Positions 43,948 to 53,007 of a stretch of DNA of 64,000 nt are shown here, in pieces (position 1 is the first letter of the stretch; each line of letters starts with the position of its first letter). Both the position numbers and the translations under genes were made by a program. The notes below the pieces were generated by a model. That model saw nothing but the letters and a program-made list of their open reading frames with translations, did no database searches and had not been told where the DNA came from. The stretch is from Streptomyces showdoensis (GTDB lineage: Bacteria > Actinomycetota > Actinomycetes > Streptomycetales > Streptomycetaceae): NCBI RefSeq assembly GCF_039535475.1, contig NZ_BAAAXG010000028.1, positions 558,001 to 622,000 on the forward strand, given 5' to 3'.

Positions 43948-46772
43948 CGAGCCCGGAGTTCCAGGCCCTGCGCGAGGCCATGCGGGACAACCACGGCCGG
44001 CCCGAGGGCCCGGAGCGCAACGCGCGCGCCGAGCGGCTGCTCGCGGAGGCGGAGCGGATCGGCGAGCCCCTCGCGGTCATCGAGGCGCTCGGCCACCAGC
44101 TGCAGGTGTACAACTACAGCTCCGAGAAGGCGAAGATGTTCGTGCCCTTCTCGCGGCTGCTGCGGATGTGGGACCAGAACCCGGCCGACTTCGACGCGTA
44201 CGAGACGTATGCGCTGCACTGGGTGTTCAAGTGGGTCTCCAGCGGCATGCTCGACCAGCCGCACATCCCGCTCGCCTCGATCGAGAAGTGGCTGGGCGAG
44301 ATGGAGCACCGCTACCGGCTCGCCGGGCACTCGGAACGCGCGGTGCGGCAGGGTGAGTTCCGGGTGGCGCGGCACATCGGCGACCTCGACCGGGCGGCCC
44401 GCGCGTACGCGGCGTGGCTGGCGGCCGAGCGGGACGACATGGCCGACTGCCACGCCTGCGAGCTGCACGGGCAGGGCCTGTGGCTGGCCGAACTCGGCGA
44501 CGACGAGGCGGCGCTCGCGGTCTGGGCGCCGGTCCTGGAGGGCGAACACACCTGCGCCCACGAGCCGCACGCGGTGCTGGCCTCCTCGCTGCTGCCGCTG
44601 CTGCGGCTCGGCCGGACGGAGCAGGCGCGGGCGAACCACCTGCGCGGCCACCGGCTGGTGCGGCCGATGGAGAGCATGCGGGGCGCGATGGCGCAGCACA
44701 TCGAGTTCTGCGCGCTGACCGGGAACGAGGCGCGGGCGCTGGAGCTGCTCGCGGAGCGCCCGGCGTACCTCACGGACCACGGCGACCCGGACAGCGAGCT
44801 GGACTTCCTGGCCGTGACGGCGCTGCTGATGGACCGGCTGGTGGCACGCGGGCTCGGCGGGCAGCGGGTGCCGGGCCCCGCGGACCGGGAGTGGACGGCG
44901 GCGGAGCTCGCCCGGCACGCGCGCGGGCGGGCGGAGGAGCTGGCGGCGCGCTTCGACGAGCGCAACGGCACGGACCGGGTGAGCCGGCTGGCCCGGGAGC
45001 AGATGGCGGCGCAGCCGCTGGTGGACCGGCTGCCGCTGGGCGTCCGGGCGGCGGGCCCGACCGTACCGCCGCGGGCCCCGGCTCCCGTCCCGGTGACCTC
45101 GGCGGCCCCGCGGGACCTGCTGGCCGAGGCACGGCGGATGACGGCGGAGCGGCGTCCGGAGGCCGACGCGGCCTGGGCGGCGCTGGCCCGGGCGGTGGCG
45201 GAGGGCCTGGTGGAGCTCGACGCGCCGGCCGAGGCGGAGCTGACCGACCACCGCGCGATGTCCCTGGCGGACCCGGAGGAGGCCGCCGCCCTGTTCCGGT
45301 CGGCGGCGGAGCGGTACGAGGCGGCCGGCTCGCCCGGCGAGGCCTGGGCGGCCCGGGCGCGGGCCGCGTACGCGCTCGGCGATCCGGCGGCCTTCGCGGA
45401 GCCGGTCGCCCGGCTGCGCGAGCTGTACGAGGGGGCGGGGACGGCGACGGCCCGCCAGGTGTCGGGGGCGCTGCTGCTGCGGGCCCGTGTCCTGGGGACG
45501 GCCGAGGCGGCCGAGGAGGTCCTGGCGTTCGCGGAGGCCGCGTCCGCCACCGGCACCGCCGGCGCCTCCACCGACCCCGGCGCCGTGGCCCCCGCCGCTG
45601 CGGCCGGCACCGCCGACGTCGCCGACCGCGTCGCCGAGGCCGAGTGGCTGCTCGGCGACGCGGCGGCGCGGGACGGCGACGCCGGGCGGGCGGCCGGGCG
45701 GTACGAGCGGTCGGCGGAGCTCTTCCTCGAGGCCGGGCTGCCCTGGTTCGCGGTGGAGCCCGAGGCCCGGCTCGCGGCCCTGGCCCACCGGGGCGGCGAC
45801 CTCGCGACGGCCGAGCGGGCGGCGCGGGCGGCCCTGGAGCACGGCGCCGGGTACGCGGGGCCCTCCGGCCAGGCGCGGCTGCGGCTGCGGCTCGCGGAGG
45901 TCCTCGGCGCGGCGGGCCGGTTCGGCGAGGCGGCCGAGCAGGGCCTGGAGGCGGCGCACTGGGCGGACGAGGCGGACGAGGGCCGCGGGCTCGGGGCGTA
46001 CGCGCGCCATCTGCTCGGCGGCTGGCTGCTGCGCGAGGGCCGGTGCGAGGAGGCGGCGGCGGTCCTGGAGGCGGTGCTGCCGGACCTCTCGGTGGAGGAG
46101 CACGGGGACGGGACGGTCGTGCAGTCGCTGTGGTGGCTCGGCGACTGCCTGATGGCCGTGGCGGAGCCCCGGTCGGCGGCCGAGCAGTGGCTGAGGGCGG
46201 CGGAGCTCGCGGCGGCCTGGCCGGACCAGCACGACCACGCGATGCTGGCGAACCTCGCGGCGCAGGCGCTGCTGCGGGCGGAGCTCGATGAGCCGGCGGC
46301 GGCCGCGTTCGAGCGGGCCGGGGAGCTGTGGCAGGCGCTGGGCGACGTCCCGGCGTACGTCCGCACGCTGCGGGTCCGGGCCTGGATCGCGGGCCCGGAC
46401 GCACGGGGGCGCGCGCTGATGGCGACGGCGGCGGAGGCCTGCGGCGACGATCCGGCGGGGCTGGGCGACACCTACCGGCGGACCGCCGAACTGCTCGCCC
46501 GGGCGCCGGAGGCGGACCTGTCCGAGGTGCTGTCCTACGCCGAGCGCGCCTCGGCGGCCTACCGGGAGGCGGGCCCGGAGAGCCGGTCGGACCGCCTCGC
46601 CGCGGAGCTGCTGACCGCATGGATCCGGCTGGACCTGGGCGACCGGGAGGCGGCGGCGGAGCTGGCCCGCGCGGTGCTGGCCGAGGACGCCCCGGAGCAC
46701 CGCGCGGAGGCGGAGTCGCTGCTGGCCGGGCTCGCGGAGGGTGCCGGGGACCCGGCGCCGGGCGGGCCCTGA
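43944..46772 (+). CDS. Large helical (TPR-like) repeat protein
   Basis: This 942-residue, almost wholly alpha-helical protein is rich in Ala, Glu, Leu and Arg with many TPR-like helical pairs, for example RYERSAELFLEAGLPWFAV and CEEAAAVLEAVLPDL. The first 130 residues (LQVYNYSSEKAKMFVPFSRL) look less repetitive and may be a specific binding domain. No membrane segment, signal peptide or catalytic motif is visible. It is translationally coupled to the HSP90-family ATPase, which suggests the two act together, perhaps as chaperone and client adaptor. The start ATG at 43944 lies inside the HSP90 stop (ATGA). Confidence 0.85.
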   Translation: MTSPEFQALREAMRDNHGRPEGPERNARAERLLAEAERIGEPLAVIEALGHQLQVYNYSSEKAKMFVPFSRLLRMWDQNPADFDAYETYALHWVFKWVSSGMLDQPHIPLASIEKWLGEMEHRYRLAGHSERAVRQGEFRVARHIGDLDRAARAYAAWLAAERDDMADCHACELHGQGLWLAELGDDEAALAVWAPVLEGEHTCAHEPHAVLASSLLPLLRLGRTEQARANHLRGHRLVRPMESMRGAMAQHIEFCALTGNEARALELLAERPAYLTDHGDPDSELDFLAVTALLMDRLVARGLGGQRVPGPADREWTAAELARHARGRAEELAARFDERNGTDRVSRLAREQMAAQPLVDRLPLGVRAAGPTVPPRAPAPVPVTSAAPRDLLAEARRMTAERRPEADAAWAALARAVAEGLVELDAPAEAELTDHRAMSLADPEEAAALFRSAAERYEAAGSPGEAWAARARAAYALGDPAAFAEPVARLRELYEGAGTATARQVSGALLLRARVLGTAEAAEEVLAFAEAASATGTAGASTDPGAVAPAAAAGTADVADRVAEAEWLLGDAAARDGDAGRAAGRYERSAELFLEAGLPWFAVEPEARLAALAHRGGDLATAERAARAALEHGAGYAGPSGQARLRLRLAEVLGAAGRFGEAAEQGLEAAHWADEADEGRGLGAYARHLLGGWLLREGRCEEAAAVLEAVLPDLSVEEHGDGTVVQSLWWLGDCLMAVAEPRSAAEQWLRAAELAAAWPDQHDHAMLANLAAQALLRAELDEPAAAAFERAGELWQALGDVPAYVRTLRVRAWIAGPDARGRALMATAAEACGDDPAGLGDTYRRTAELLARAPEADLSEVLSYAERASAAYREAGPESRSDRLAAELLTAWIRLDLGDREAAAELARAVLAEDAPEHRAEAESLLAGLAEGAGDPAPGGP

Positions 46773-46809
46773 GGGGGCCGCTCGGCCCTGCCTCGGGCCG
46801 CCCCGGGCG

Positions 46810-48417
46810 CTACTCCACGCCGATGAGCAGCGCCGGGGCCCCCGCCCCGGCCTCGTACGTCGTCGTGTCCACCGCCAGGTAGGTGGCCCGTACGTGCCGT
46901 TCCAGGGTGCGGGCCAGGTCCGGCGGGGTGTCGGCGGCGACGATGAGCGTGACGAGCTCGCCGCCCGCGGAGAGCATCCGGTCGAGGACGGTGCGGGCCG
47001 TCGTGGTGAGGTCCTGGCCGATGACGGCGACGTCGCCCTCGATGAGGCCCAGGACGTCCCCGGCCTGGCAGACGCCGGCGGAGGTGAAGGACTGGCGTTC
47101 GGCGACCGCGAGTTCGGCGTAGCGGGTCGCGCCGGCCGCCGCGGTCATGGCGACGACGTCCTCGTCGAAGCGCCGGTCCGGCTCGTGGACGGCGAGGGCG
47201 GCGATGCCCTGGACCGCGGCGCGGGTCGGGATGAGGGCGACCCGGATGCCCTCGGCGCGGGCCTGTTCGGCGGCAGCGGCGGCGGCCTGCCGCAGGTCGG
47301 TGTCGTTGGGCAGCAGGACGACCTCGCGCGCGTGCGCCCGCCGGACCGCCTCGGCGAGCTCCGCCGCGGAGGGCGGTTCGCCGGGCAGGGCGAGCAGGGT
47401 GGTCGCCCCGGCCTCGGCGCAGAGCCCGGCCAGGCCCTCGCCGGGCAGGACGGCGACGACGGCCCGCTGGACGGGCTCGGGCGGCGGTCCGGCCGCGGCG
47501 CCCTCGAAGTGGGTGATGCGGATCCGGTAGGGGCGTCCCGCCTCCACGCCGGCCTCGACGGCCGCGCCCGCGTCGTCGACGTGGACGTGGACGTTCCACA
47601 GCCCGTCGCCGCCGACGACGACCAGGGACTCGCCCAGCGCGTCGAGGCGGGCCCGCAGCCGTTCCACCGCCGCGTCCTCGGCCTCCAGGAGGTAGATCAC
47701 CTCGTAGCCGGGGCCGCCGCCCTCGGCGTCGCACCCGGGGTCGAGGACCGGGCGGTGCGCGGGCGGCGCGGGCCGGTCCTGCGCCTCGCCGGTGAGGCTC
47801 TCCACGAGGGCGCCGAGCACGGTCACCAGACCGCGTCCTCCGGCGTCCACGACGCCCGCGCGGCGCAGTACGTCCAGTTGGCCGGGGGTGCGCTCCAGGG
47901 CGCTCCTGGCCCCCTCGTACGCCCTCGTGGCCACCGTCACGAGCTCCCCGCCCCCCGCGCAGGCCTCGGCGGCGGCGCAGGCGACGGTGAGGACGGTGCC
48001 CTCGACGGGGTGGGCCACGGCCTGCCGGGCCGCGTCGGCGGCGCCGGCGAGGGCGCGGGCGAGGTGATCGCCGTCACTCCCCCCGGCCAGCACGGCGGCC
48101 ATGCCGCGGAGCAGCTGGGAGAGGATCGTGCCGGAGTTGCCGCGGGCGCCGAGGAGGGCGCCGTGGGCCATGGCCCGTATGACCTCGGCCACGTCCGGCA
48201 GCCCCGCGGCGGGGTCCCCGGCGGCCCCGAAGGCCTCCTCCACGGACCGCGCGGCCGACTCCACGGTCAGGTACAGGTTGGTCCCGGTGTCACCGTCCGC
48301 GACGGGATAGACGTTGATGGCGTCGATCTCCTCGCGCTCCCTGCCGAGCGCCACCAGGGCCCCTGCGCACCAGGATCGGATCGCTTCGGCGTCGAGGGTC
48401 TGCGGAGCTCGCGGCAA
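46810..48417 (-). CDS. DAK2-domain fatty acid kinase-like protein (FakA/YloV)
   Basis: The 535-residue protein has an N-terminal DAK2 (DhaL) kinase domain with INVYPVADGDTGTNLYLTV (about 35-53; the Asp residues bind Mg-ATP) and GARGNSGTILSQLLRG (about 92-107). A middle domain and a C-terminal domain follow, as in FakA. In Firmicutes FakA phosphorylates fatty acids held by FakB for phospholipid synthesis; a FakB partner is not in this window. It starts with TTG at 48417, supported by AGGAGGACCACCCG at ideal spacing. It is divergent from rpmB and convergent with the TPR gene. Confidence 0.9.
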   Translation of the reverse strand: MPRAPQTLDAEAIRSWCAGALVALGREREEIDAINVYPVADGDTGTNLYLTVESAARSVEEAFGAAGDPAAGLPDVAEVIRAMAHGALLGARGNSGTILSQLLRGMAAVLAGGSDGDHLARALAGAADAARQAVAHPVEGTVLTVACAAAEACAGGGELVTVATRAYEGARSALERTPGQLDVLRRAGVVDAGGRGLVTVLGALVESLTGEAQDRPAPPAHRPVLDPGCDAEGGGPGYEVIYLLEAEDAAVERLRARLDALGESLVVVGGDGLWNVHVHVDDAGAAVEAGVEAGRPYRIRITHFEGAAAGPPPEPVQRAVVAVLPGEGLAGLCAEAGATTLLALPGEPPSAAELAEAVRRAHAREVVLLPNDTDLRQAAAAAAEQARAEGIRVALIPTRAAVQGIAALAVHEPDRRFDEDVVAMTAAAGATRYAELAVAERQSFTSAGVCQAGDVLGLIEGDVAVIGQDLTTTARTVLDRMLSAGGELVTLIVAADTPPDLARTLERHVRATYLAVDTTTYEAGAGAPALLIGVE

Positions 48418-48647
48418 CGGGTGGTCCTCCTGTGCGCTGCGGTCGGTTCACCGCAGGGTAGACCCGTGATCACCCCGGGCCCGGGGCGGGGGCGGCGAAG
48501 ACCGTGGTAGTTTCGTTCCACCGATGCAGCCGTTGTATGCTGCTTCGGTTGCCCGGCACACGCTGGGCCATCCCCCGGCAAGCCACTTCAGATACCTGAT
48601 TCCGGTGCGCCGGTTTCACTGTAAATCTGAAGTCTTTGGAGTGACCC

Positions 48648-48833
48648 GTGGCTGCCAACTGCGACGTCTGCGGCAAGGGGCCGGGCTTCGGCAACAACAT
48701 TTCGCACTCGCACCGCCGTACGTCTCGTCGCTGGAACCCGAACATCCAGCGTGTGCGTGCCGTGGTCGGTCGGACGCCGAAGCGGCTCAACGTCTGCACC
48801 TCGTGCATCAAGGCCGGCAAGGTCTCGCGCTAA
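48648..48833 (+). CDS. rpmB: 50S ribosomal protein L28
   Basis: This 61-residue L28 begins [20 protein letters not shown], with [12 protein letters not shown] in the middle and a C-terminal [10 protein letters not shown]. The two CxxC pairs (Cys5/Cys8 and VCTSC) make it the zinc-binding version; actinobacteria often hold a cysteine-free paralogue under zinc control. The start is GTG at 48648 after GGAG. A strong terminator follows. The 230 bases between the divergent FakA-like gene and rpmB hold its promoter. Confidence 0.96.
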   Translation: MAANCDVCGKGPGFGNNISHSHRRTSRRWNPNIQRVRAVVGRTPKRLNVCTSCIKAGKVSR

Positions 48834-48905
48834 GAGATGCTCCCCGCGTCAGCGGGGATGATCCCGCCGACGTCACGTCGTAGCGCAGCCCCTGCGGTTG
48901 CCTTG

Positions 48906-48937
48906 AAAGGCCGGTTCACCTCGGTGAACCGGCCTTT
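48906..48937. terminator. Intrinsic terminator of rpmB (also faces thiD)
   Basis: A perfect 15-bp stem AAAGGCCGGTTCACC/GGTGAACCGGCCTTT is followed by T, giving TTTT at its 3' end on the plus strand. On the minus strand the same stem ends in TTT. The convergent thiD stop is at 49014. Confidence 0.9.
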
Positions 48938-49013
48938 TCGCATGCCCGCGTACGGAGACGGCGGCAGGGCCGGGGCCGGGCCCCGGGGCCCGGCCTGATC
49001 CGAAAGACACGGC

Positions 49014-49814
49014 CTAGCCCCGGAAGCGCCAGCCGTGGTCGACCGGGCCGATGCCCGCGCCCAGCGCGAACCCGGCGGCGATCGCCCCCGTCACGTACGC
49101 CTTGGCCTCCCGCACCGCCGCCGGCACCGGCAGGCCCCGCGCGAGCCCGGAGGCGACCGCGGAGGCGAGCGTGCAGCCCGTGCCGTGGGTGTGCCGGTTG
49201 TCGTGCCGCGGCGCCCGCAGCCAGTGCTCCTCGGAGCCGTCCGTGAGCAGGTCCACGGCCGCCTCGCCGGAGGGCAGGTGCCCGCCCTTGATCAGCGCCC
49301 AGCGCGGCCCGTACGCCAGGATCGCGTCGGCGGCCCGCCGCATCCCGGCCTCGTCCTCGACCACGAGGCCCGTGAGCTGCGCCACTTCGTCCAGGTTGGG
49401 GGTGGCGACGGTCGCGACCGGCAGCAGCTTCATACGGACGGAGTCGAGCGCGGAGGCGGCGAGCAGCGGGTCGCCGTGCTTGGAGACGCCGACCGGGTCG
49501 ACGACCACCGGGGCGTCGAGCGGGGCCAGCAGCTCCGCCACCGTCTCCACCAGCGGGGCTGAGGCGAGCATGCCGGTCTTCACGGCCTGGACGCCGATGT
49601 CGTCCACCACGGCCCGGAACTGGGCCCGTACGGCCTCCACGGGCAGCTCCCAGGCGCCCAGGACGCCCCGCGAGTTCTGGGCGGTCACCGCGGTGAGCAC
49701 GCTCATGCCGTGGACGCCGAGGGCGAGCATCGTCTTCAGGTCGGCCTGGATGCCCGCGCCGCCGCCGGAGTCCGATCCGGCGACGGTCAGCACCAGCGGG
49801 GGACGGGAGGTCAC
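49014..49814 (-). CDS. thiD: Hydroxymethylpyrimidine/phosphomethylpyrimidine kinase
   Basis: The 266-residue ribokinase-like enzyme phosphorylates HMP and HMP-P in thiamine synthesis. It has [20 protein letters not shown] near the N-terminus, VDPVG in the middle, and the C-terminal anion-hole motif [18 protein letters not shown] at 49814 overlaps the thiL stop (GTGA), coupling the two thiamine genes. No TPP riboswitch signature is visible upstream of thiL. Confidence 0.95.
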   Translation of the reverse strand: MTSRPPLVLTVAGSDSGGGAGIQADLKTMLALGVHGMSVLTAVTAQNSRGVLGAWELPVEAVRAQFRAVVDDIGVQAVKTGMLASAPLVETVAELLAPLDAPVVVDPVGVSKHGDPLLAASALDSVRMKLLPVATVATPNLDEVAQLTGLVVEDEAGMRRAADAILAYGPRWALIKGGHLPSGEAAVDLLTDGSEEHWLRAPRHDNRHTHGTGCTLASAVASGLARGLPVPAAVREAKAYVTGAIAAGFALGAGIGPVDHGWRFRG

Positions 49815-50773
49815 TCGGTCTCTCCGAAGTGGTCCCAGCCGCCCTTGCTGTGCCAGGGCGCCCCGTCGACGGTCACCTGGGGCAGCGCCGAGGGGTTGAG
49901 GACCTCGCCGATGACCTTCCAGCGGGCGGGCAGCTTCACGTCCGGCGGGAAGGTCGCCACGATCGCGTGGTCCTCTCCCCCGGTGAGCACCCACTGGAGC
50001 GGGTCCACTCCGACGGCCTGGCCGATGTCGTTCATCTGGGTGGGGATGTCGATGAGGCCGGAGCGCAGGTCGATGCGGACCTTGCTGGCCTCGGCGATGT
50101 GCCCGAGGTCGGCGATCAGGCCGTCGCTGACGTCGCACATGGCGGTGGCGCCGAGCCCGGCCGCCGCGGGGCCCGCGTGGTACGGGGGCTCGGGGCGCCG
50201 GTGGGCCTCGACGAAGGCGCGCGGGGAGCGGAAGCCGCGGGAGAGCACCGCGTAGCCGGCGGCGGACCAGCCGAGCCAGCCGGTGTAGGCGACGACGTCG
50301 CCGGGCTGGGCTCCGCCGCGGGTGACCGGGTCCTGGTTGCGCAGGTCGCCGAGGGCGGTGATGGAGACCATGATCGTGTCGCCGCGGACGACGTCCCCGC
50401 CGACCACGGCCGCGCCGGCCACCTGGCACTCGTCGCGCAGGCCGTCCATGAGCTCGGTGGGCCAGGTGACGGGGAGTTCGGCGGGGACGACCAGGCCGAG
50501 CAGGAGCGCGGTGGGCACGGCGCCCATGGCCGCGATGTCGGCGAGGTTCTGGGCCGCGGCCTTGCGGCCGACGTCGTAGGCCGTCGACCAGTCGCGGCGG
50601 AAGTGACGTCCTTCGAGCAGGATGTCCGTGCTGGCCACCACCCGCCGGTCGGGGGCGGAGACGACCGCGGCGTCGTCGCCGGGTCCGATCCGTACCGCCG
50701 GGGTGGCGGTGAGCCGGGAGGTGAGCTCCTTGATCAGCCCGAACTCGCCCAGCTCTCCGACTGTGCCCTTCAC
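49811..50773 (-). CDS. thiL: Thiamine-monophosphate kinase
   Basis: The 320-residue AIR-synthase-fold enzyme makes thiamine diphosphate. It has [16 protein letters not shown] at the start, the metal-binding GPGDDAAVV near 30-38, [21 protein letters not shown], and [14 protein letters not shown] near 213-226. The start is GTG at 50773. It is the first gene of thiL-thiD. Direct repeats (ACCGTCAA) lie about 90 bases upstream. Confidence 0.95.
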   Translation of the reverse strand: MKGTVGELGEFGLIKELTSRLTATPAVRIGPGDDAAVVSAPDRRVVASTDILLEGRHFRRDWSTAYDVGRKAAAQNLADIAAMGAVPTALLLGLVVPAELPVTWPTELMDGLRDECQVAGAAVVGGDVVRGDTIMVSITALGDLRNQDPVTRGGAQPGDVVAYTGWLGWSAAGYAVLSRGFRSPRAFVEAHRRPEPPYHAGPAAAGLGATAMCDVSDGLIADLGHIAEASKVRIDLRSGLIDIPTQMNDIGQAVGVDPLQWVLTGGEDHAIVATFPPDVKLPARWKVIGEVLNPSALPQVTVDGAPWHSKGGWDHFGETE

Positions 50774-50860
50774 CGCGTCTCACCTCGTGTCGTCGTGCCG
50801 GCCGCCGCGCCGCTCCGCCGCGCCTCGCGCTGCGGGTCGCGGGCCGTCACCGTGCCGGAT

Positions 50861-50880
50861 ACCGTCAAGTAGACCGTCAA
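50861..50880. repeat. Tandem ACCGTCAA direct repeats upstream of thiL
   Basis: ACCGTCAA occurs at 50861-50868 and again at 50873-50880, a 12-base period. On the minus strand both read TTGACGGT, so each resembles a -35 hexamer for thiL. They may be an operator or overlapping promoters. Confidence 0.45.
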
Positions 50881-51006
50881 CTTCTTACGTGCGTACGCCA
50901 CACTGCGAGCGCCTCGGGGCGCGCAGGTCTCCCCGCGGCGCGAGGCGACGCGGTACCGTGGCGTCTCTTTCTCCCACAAGATCCTCGTGGCCGCCCTGGA
51001 GGTTCC

Positions 51007-51240
51007 GTGGTACAGGCGTACATCCTTATTCAGACCGAGGTGGGCAAGGCGTCGACCGTCGCCGAGACCATCGCCAAGATCCCGGGGGTGATCCAGGCCG
51101 AGGACGTGACCGGTCCGTACGACGTGATCGTGCGGGCGGAGGCCGACACCGTGGACGCGCTGGGCCGCATGGTGGTCGCCAAGGTCCAGCAAGTGGAAGG
51201 CATCACGCGCACCCTCACCTGCCCGGTCGTGCATATCTAG
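51007..51240 (+). CDS. Stand-alone Lrp/AsnC ligand-binding (RAM) domain protein
   Basis: This 77-residue protein is only the C-terminal sensing domain of an Lrp/AsnC regulator: VQAYILIQTEVGKASTVAET at the start, GPYDVIVRAEADTVDAL in the middle, with no helix-turn-helix. Stand-alone RAM proteins form oligomers that bind amino acids; the role here is unknown. The start GTG at 51007 follows GGAGGTTCC. It is divergent from thiL and close to the DUF3515 lipoprotein. Confidence 0.9.
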   Translation: MVQAYILIQTEVGKASTVAETIAKIPGVIQAEDVTGPYDVIVRAEADTVDALGRMVVAKVQQVEGITRTLTCPVVHI

Positions 51241-51263
51241 CCCCCGTCTACCCTAGGCCGGTG

Positions 51264-51743
51264 ATGTCTTCCCACCGGCCCTTCGGCCTGCCCGCTTCCG
51301 CCGCCGCGGCCGTGCTGCTGCTGGCCGTCGCGGGCTGTTCCTCTCCGGGCGCGAAGGCGTCGGTCCCGGTTCCCAGTCCGCCGGCGGCCGAGGCCGCCGT
51401 CTGCCGTTCGCTCGCGAAGGAGCTGCCCGGCACCGTGGCGGGTCTGGAGCGCTCCGGCACCGAGCCGGACTCCGAACTGACCGCCGCGTGGGGGGATGCG
51501 GCGATCGTACTGCGCTGCGGGGTCCCCCGGCCCGAAAAGATGAACGATCCGCAGGCGCACGGGATCGACGCCGACGGCGTGAACTGGCTCTTCGAGCGCC
51601 TGGAGAACGGCGGACCGCGCTTCACCACGACGTACCGCAAGGCGTACGTCGAGGTGACGCTGGACGAGCGGTACGCGCACGACGTCGGCCCGCTCGTGGA
51701 TCTCGCCGCCCCCGTGAAGAAGGCCGTCCCCCCCAGCCTCTAG
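51264..51743 (+). CDS. DUF3515 family lipoprotein
   Basis: The 159-residue protein has a signal sequence with lipobox LLAVAGC (Cys about residue 25), then a DUF3515 domain: VCRSLAKELPGTV, AIVLRCGVPRP and the late VEVTLDERYAHDVGPLVDLA. It is a membrane-anchored lipoprotein of unknown function, conserved next to ddl in actinobacteria. ATG at 51264 follows GTG at 51261 in the same frame. No ribosome-binding site is visible, and a TACCCT -10-like element at 51249-51254 would give a leaderless transcript. Confidence 0.87.
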   Translation: MSSHRPFGLPASAAAAVLLLAVAGCSSPGAKASVPVPSPPAAEAAVCRSLAKELPGTVAGLERSGTEPDSELTAAWGDAAIVLRCGVPRPEKMNDPQAHGIDADGVNWLFERLENGGPRFTTTYRKAYVEVTLDERYAHDVGPLVDLAAPVKKAVPPSL

Positions 51744-51748
51744 GCGCC

Positions 51749-51776
51749 CCCCGGGCCGCCCGAGGGCGGCCCGGGG
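51749..51776. terminator. Bidirectional terminator between DUF3515 gene and ddl
   Basis: A 13-bp perfect stem CCCCGGGCCGCCC/GGGCGGCCCGGGG with only GA between the arms lies between convergent stop codons. Confidence 0.75.
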
Positions 51777-51789
51777 CTGCCCGGGAGGA

Positions 51790-52929
51790 CTAGCGCAGGC
51801 CCGTGGAGCGGTTGAGCGCGGCCTGGATGAGCCGGTCGACGAGCTCCGGGTAGCTCACCCCGCTCTCCTGCCACATGCGCGGGTACATGGAGATGGGCGT
51901 GAAGCCGGGCATCGTGTTGATCTCGTTGATGACGAAGTCGCCGTCCTCGGTGAGGAAGAAGTCGGCGCGCACCAGGCCCTCGCAGGAGACGGCCTCGTAG
52001 GCCGCGACCGCCAGGCGCTGGATCTCGGCGGTGGCCTCGTCGCCGATCGGCGCGGGCACGATGCCGGAGGCCGAGTCGATGTACTTGGCCTCGAAGTCGT
52101 AGAAGTCGTGGTCGGTGACCGGCGGGATCTCGGCCGGCACGCTGGCGCGCGGGCCGTCCTCGAACTCCAGGACGCCGCACTCGATCTCGCGGCCGCGGAT
52201 CAGCGACTCGACGATGATCTTCGGGTCGTGCCGACGGGCCTCCTCGACGGCCTCGTCGAGGCCGGCCAGGTCGTCGACCTTGGTGATGCCCATGGAGGAA
52301 CCGCCGCGGGCGGGCTTCACGAAGAGCGGCCAGCCGTGGTCGGCGGCGAACTCCACGATCTTCTTGCGGGCCGCGGCGGGGTTCTGCTCCCACTCGCGCG
52401 GGCGGATGACCTCGTACGGGCCGACCGGCAGGCCGAAGGAGACGAAGACCCGCTTCATGTACTCCTTGTCCTGGCCGACGGCGGAGGCGAGCACGCCCGC
52501 GCCGACGTACGGGACGCCGGAGAGCTCCAGCAGGCCCTGGAGGGTGCCGTCCTCGCCGTACGGGCCGTGCAGCATGGGGAAGACGACGTCGACCTCGCCG
52601 AGGGCCTGCGGCACGGAGCCGGGCTCGTTGTAGACGACCTCGCGGCTGGCCGGGTCGACGGAGAGGACCACGCCGCCGGTCTCCGACTCGGCGAGGTCGG
52701 TCACGCTCGGCAGGGTGCGGTCGGCGATGGCCATCCGCTCCGGGGCGTCGGCCGTCAGCGCCCAGCGCCCGTCGGTGGTGATGCCGATGGGCAGCACGTC
52801 GTACTTGTCCCGGTCGATGGCGCTCAGGACGGCGCCTGCGGTGACGACGGAGATGGCGTGCTCGGAGCTGCGTCCGCCGAAGACGACGGCCACGCGCGGC
52901 TTGCGGGGGCTCTGGGTGTTCTCGCTCAT
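51790..52929 (-). CDS. ddl: D-alanine--D-alanine ligase
   Basis: This 379-residue ATP-grasp ligase makes D-Ala-D-Ala for peptidoglycan. It has VVFGGRSSEHAISVVTA near the N-terminus (His24 of GGRSSEH), PMLHGPYGEDG, FVKPARGGSSMGITKV (ATP-grasp lysine) and NEINTMPGFTPISMYP at the C-terminal metal site. It is an ordinary housekeeping Ddl; nothing indicates a D-Ala-D-Lac enzyme. It follows gpsA and plsC on the same strand, as in many actinobacteria, with 78 bases between gpsA and its ATG. Confidence 0.95.
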   Translation of the reverse strand: MSENTQSPRKPRVAVVFGGRSSEHAISVVTAGAVLSAIDRDKYDVLPIGITTDGRWALTADAPERMAIADRTLPSVTDLAESETGGVVLSVDPASREVVYNEPGSVPQALGEVDVVFPMLHGPYGEDGTLQGLLELSGVPYVGAGVLASAVGQDKEYMKRVFVSFGLPVGPYEVIRPREWEQNPAAARKKIVEFAADHGWPLFVKPARGGSSMGITKVDDLAGLDEAVEEARRHDPKIIVESLIRGREIECGVLEFEDGPRASVPAEIPPVTDHDFYDFEAKYIDSASGIVPAPIGDEATAEIQRLAVAAYEAVSCEGLVRADFFLTEDGDFVINEINTMPGFTPISMYPRMWQESGVSYPELVDRLIQAALNRSTGLR

Positions 52930-53007
52930 ATCGCGTTGAGGGTACCTTGCGACGTCCGAACTGCTGAGCGCCCCGCTGCCACCGCGCGCGTACGGGTCAA
53001 GCCGGGC

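Noticed and set aside
46783..46800. Short CGGCCC/GGGCCG hairpin between the TPR gene and the FakA-like gene
   Set aside because: The stem is only six pairs in very GC-rich sequence and has no T-run; too weak to call.
50774..51006. TPP riboswitch upstream of thiL-thiD
   Set aside because: No CUGAGA-type or conserved thi-box sequence is seen in the gap.
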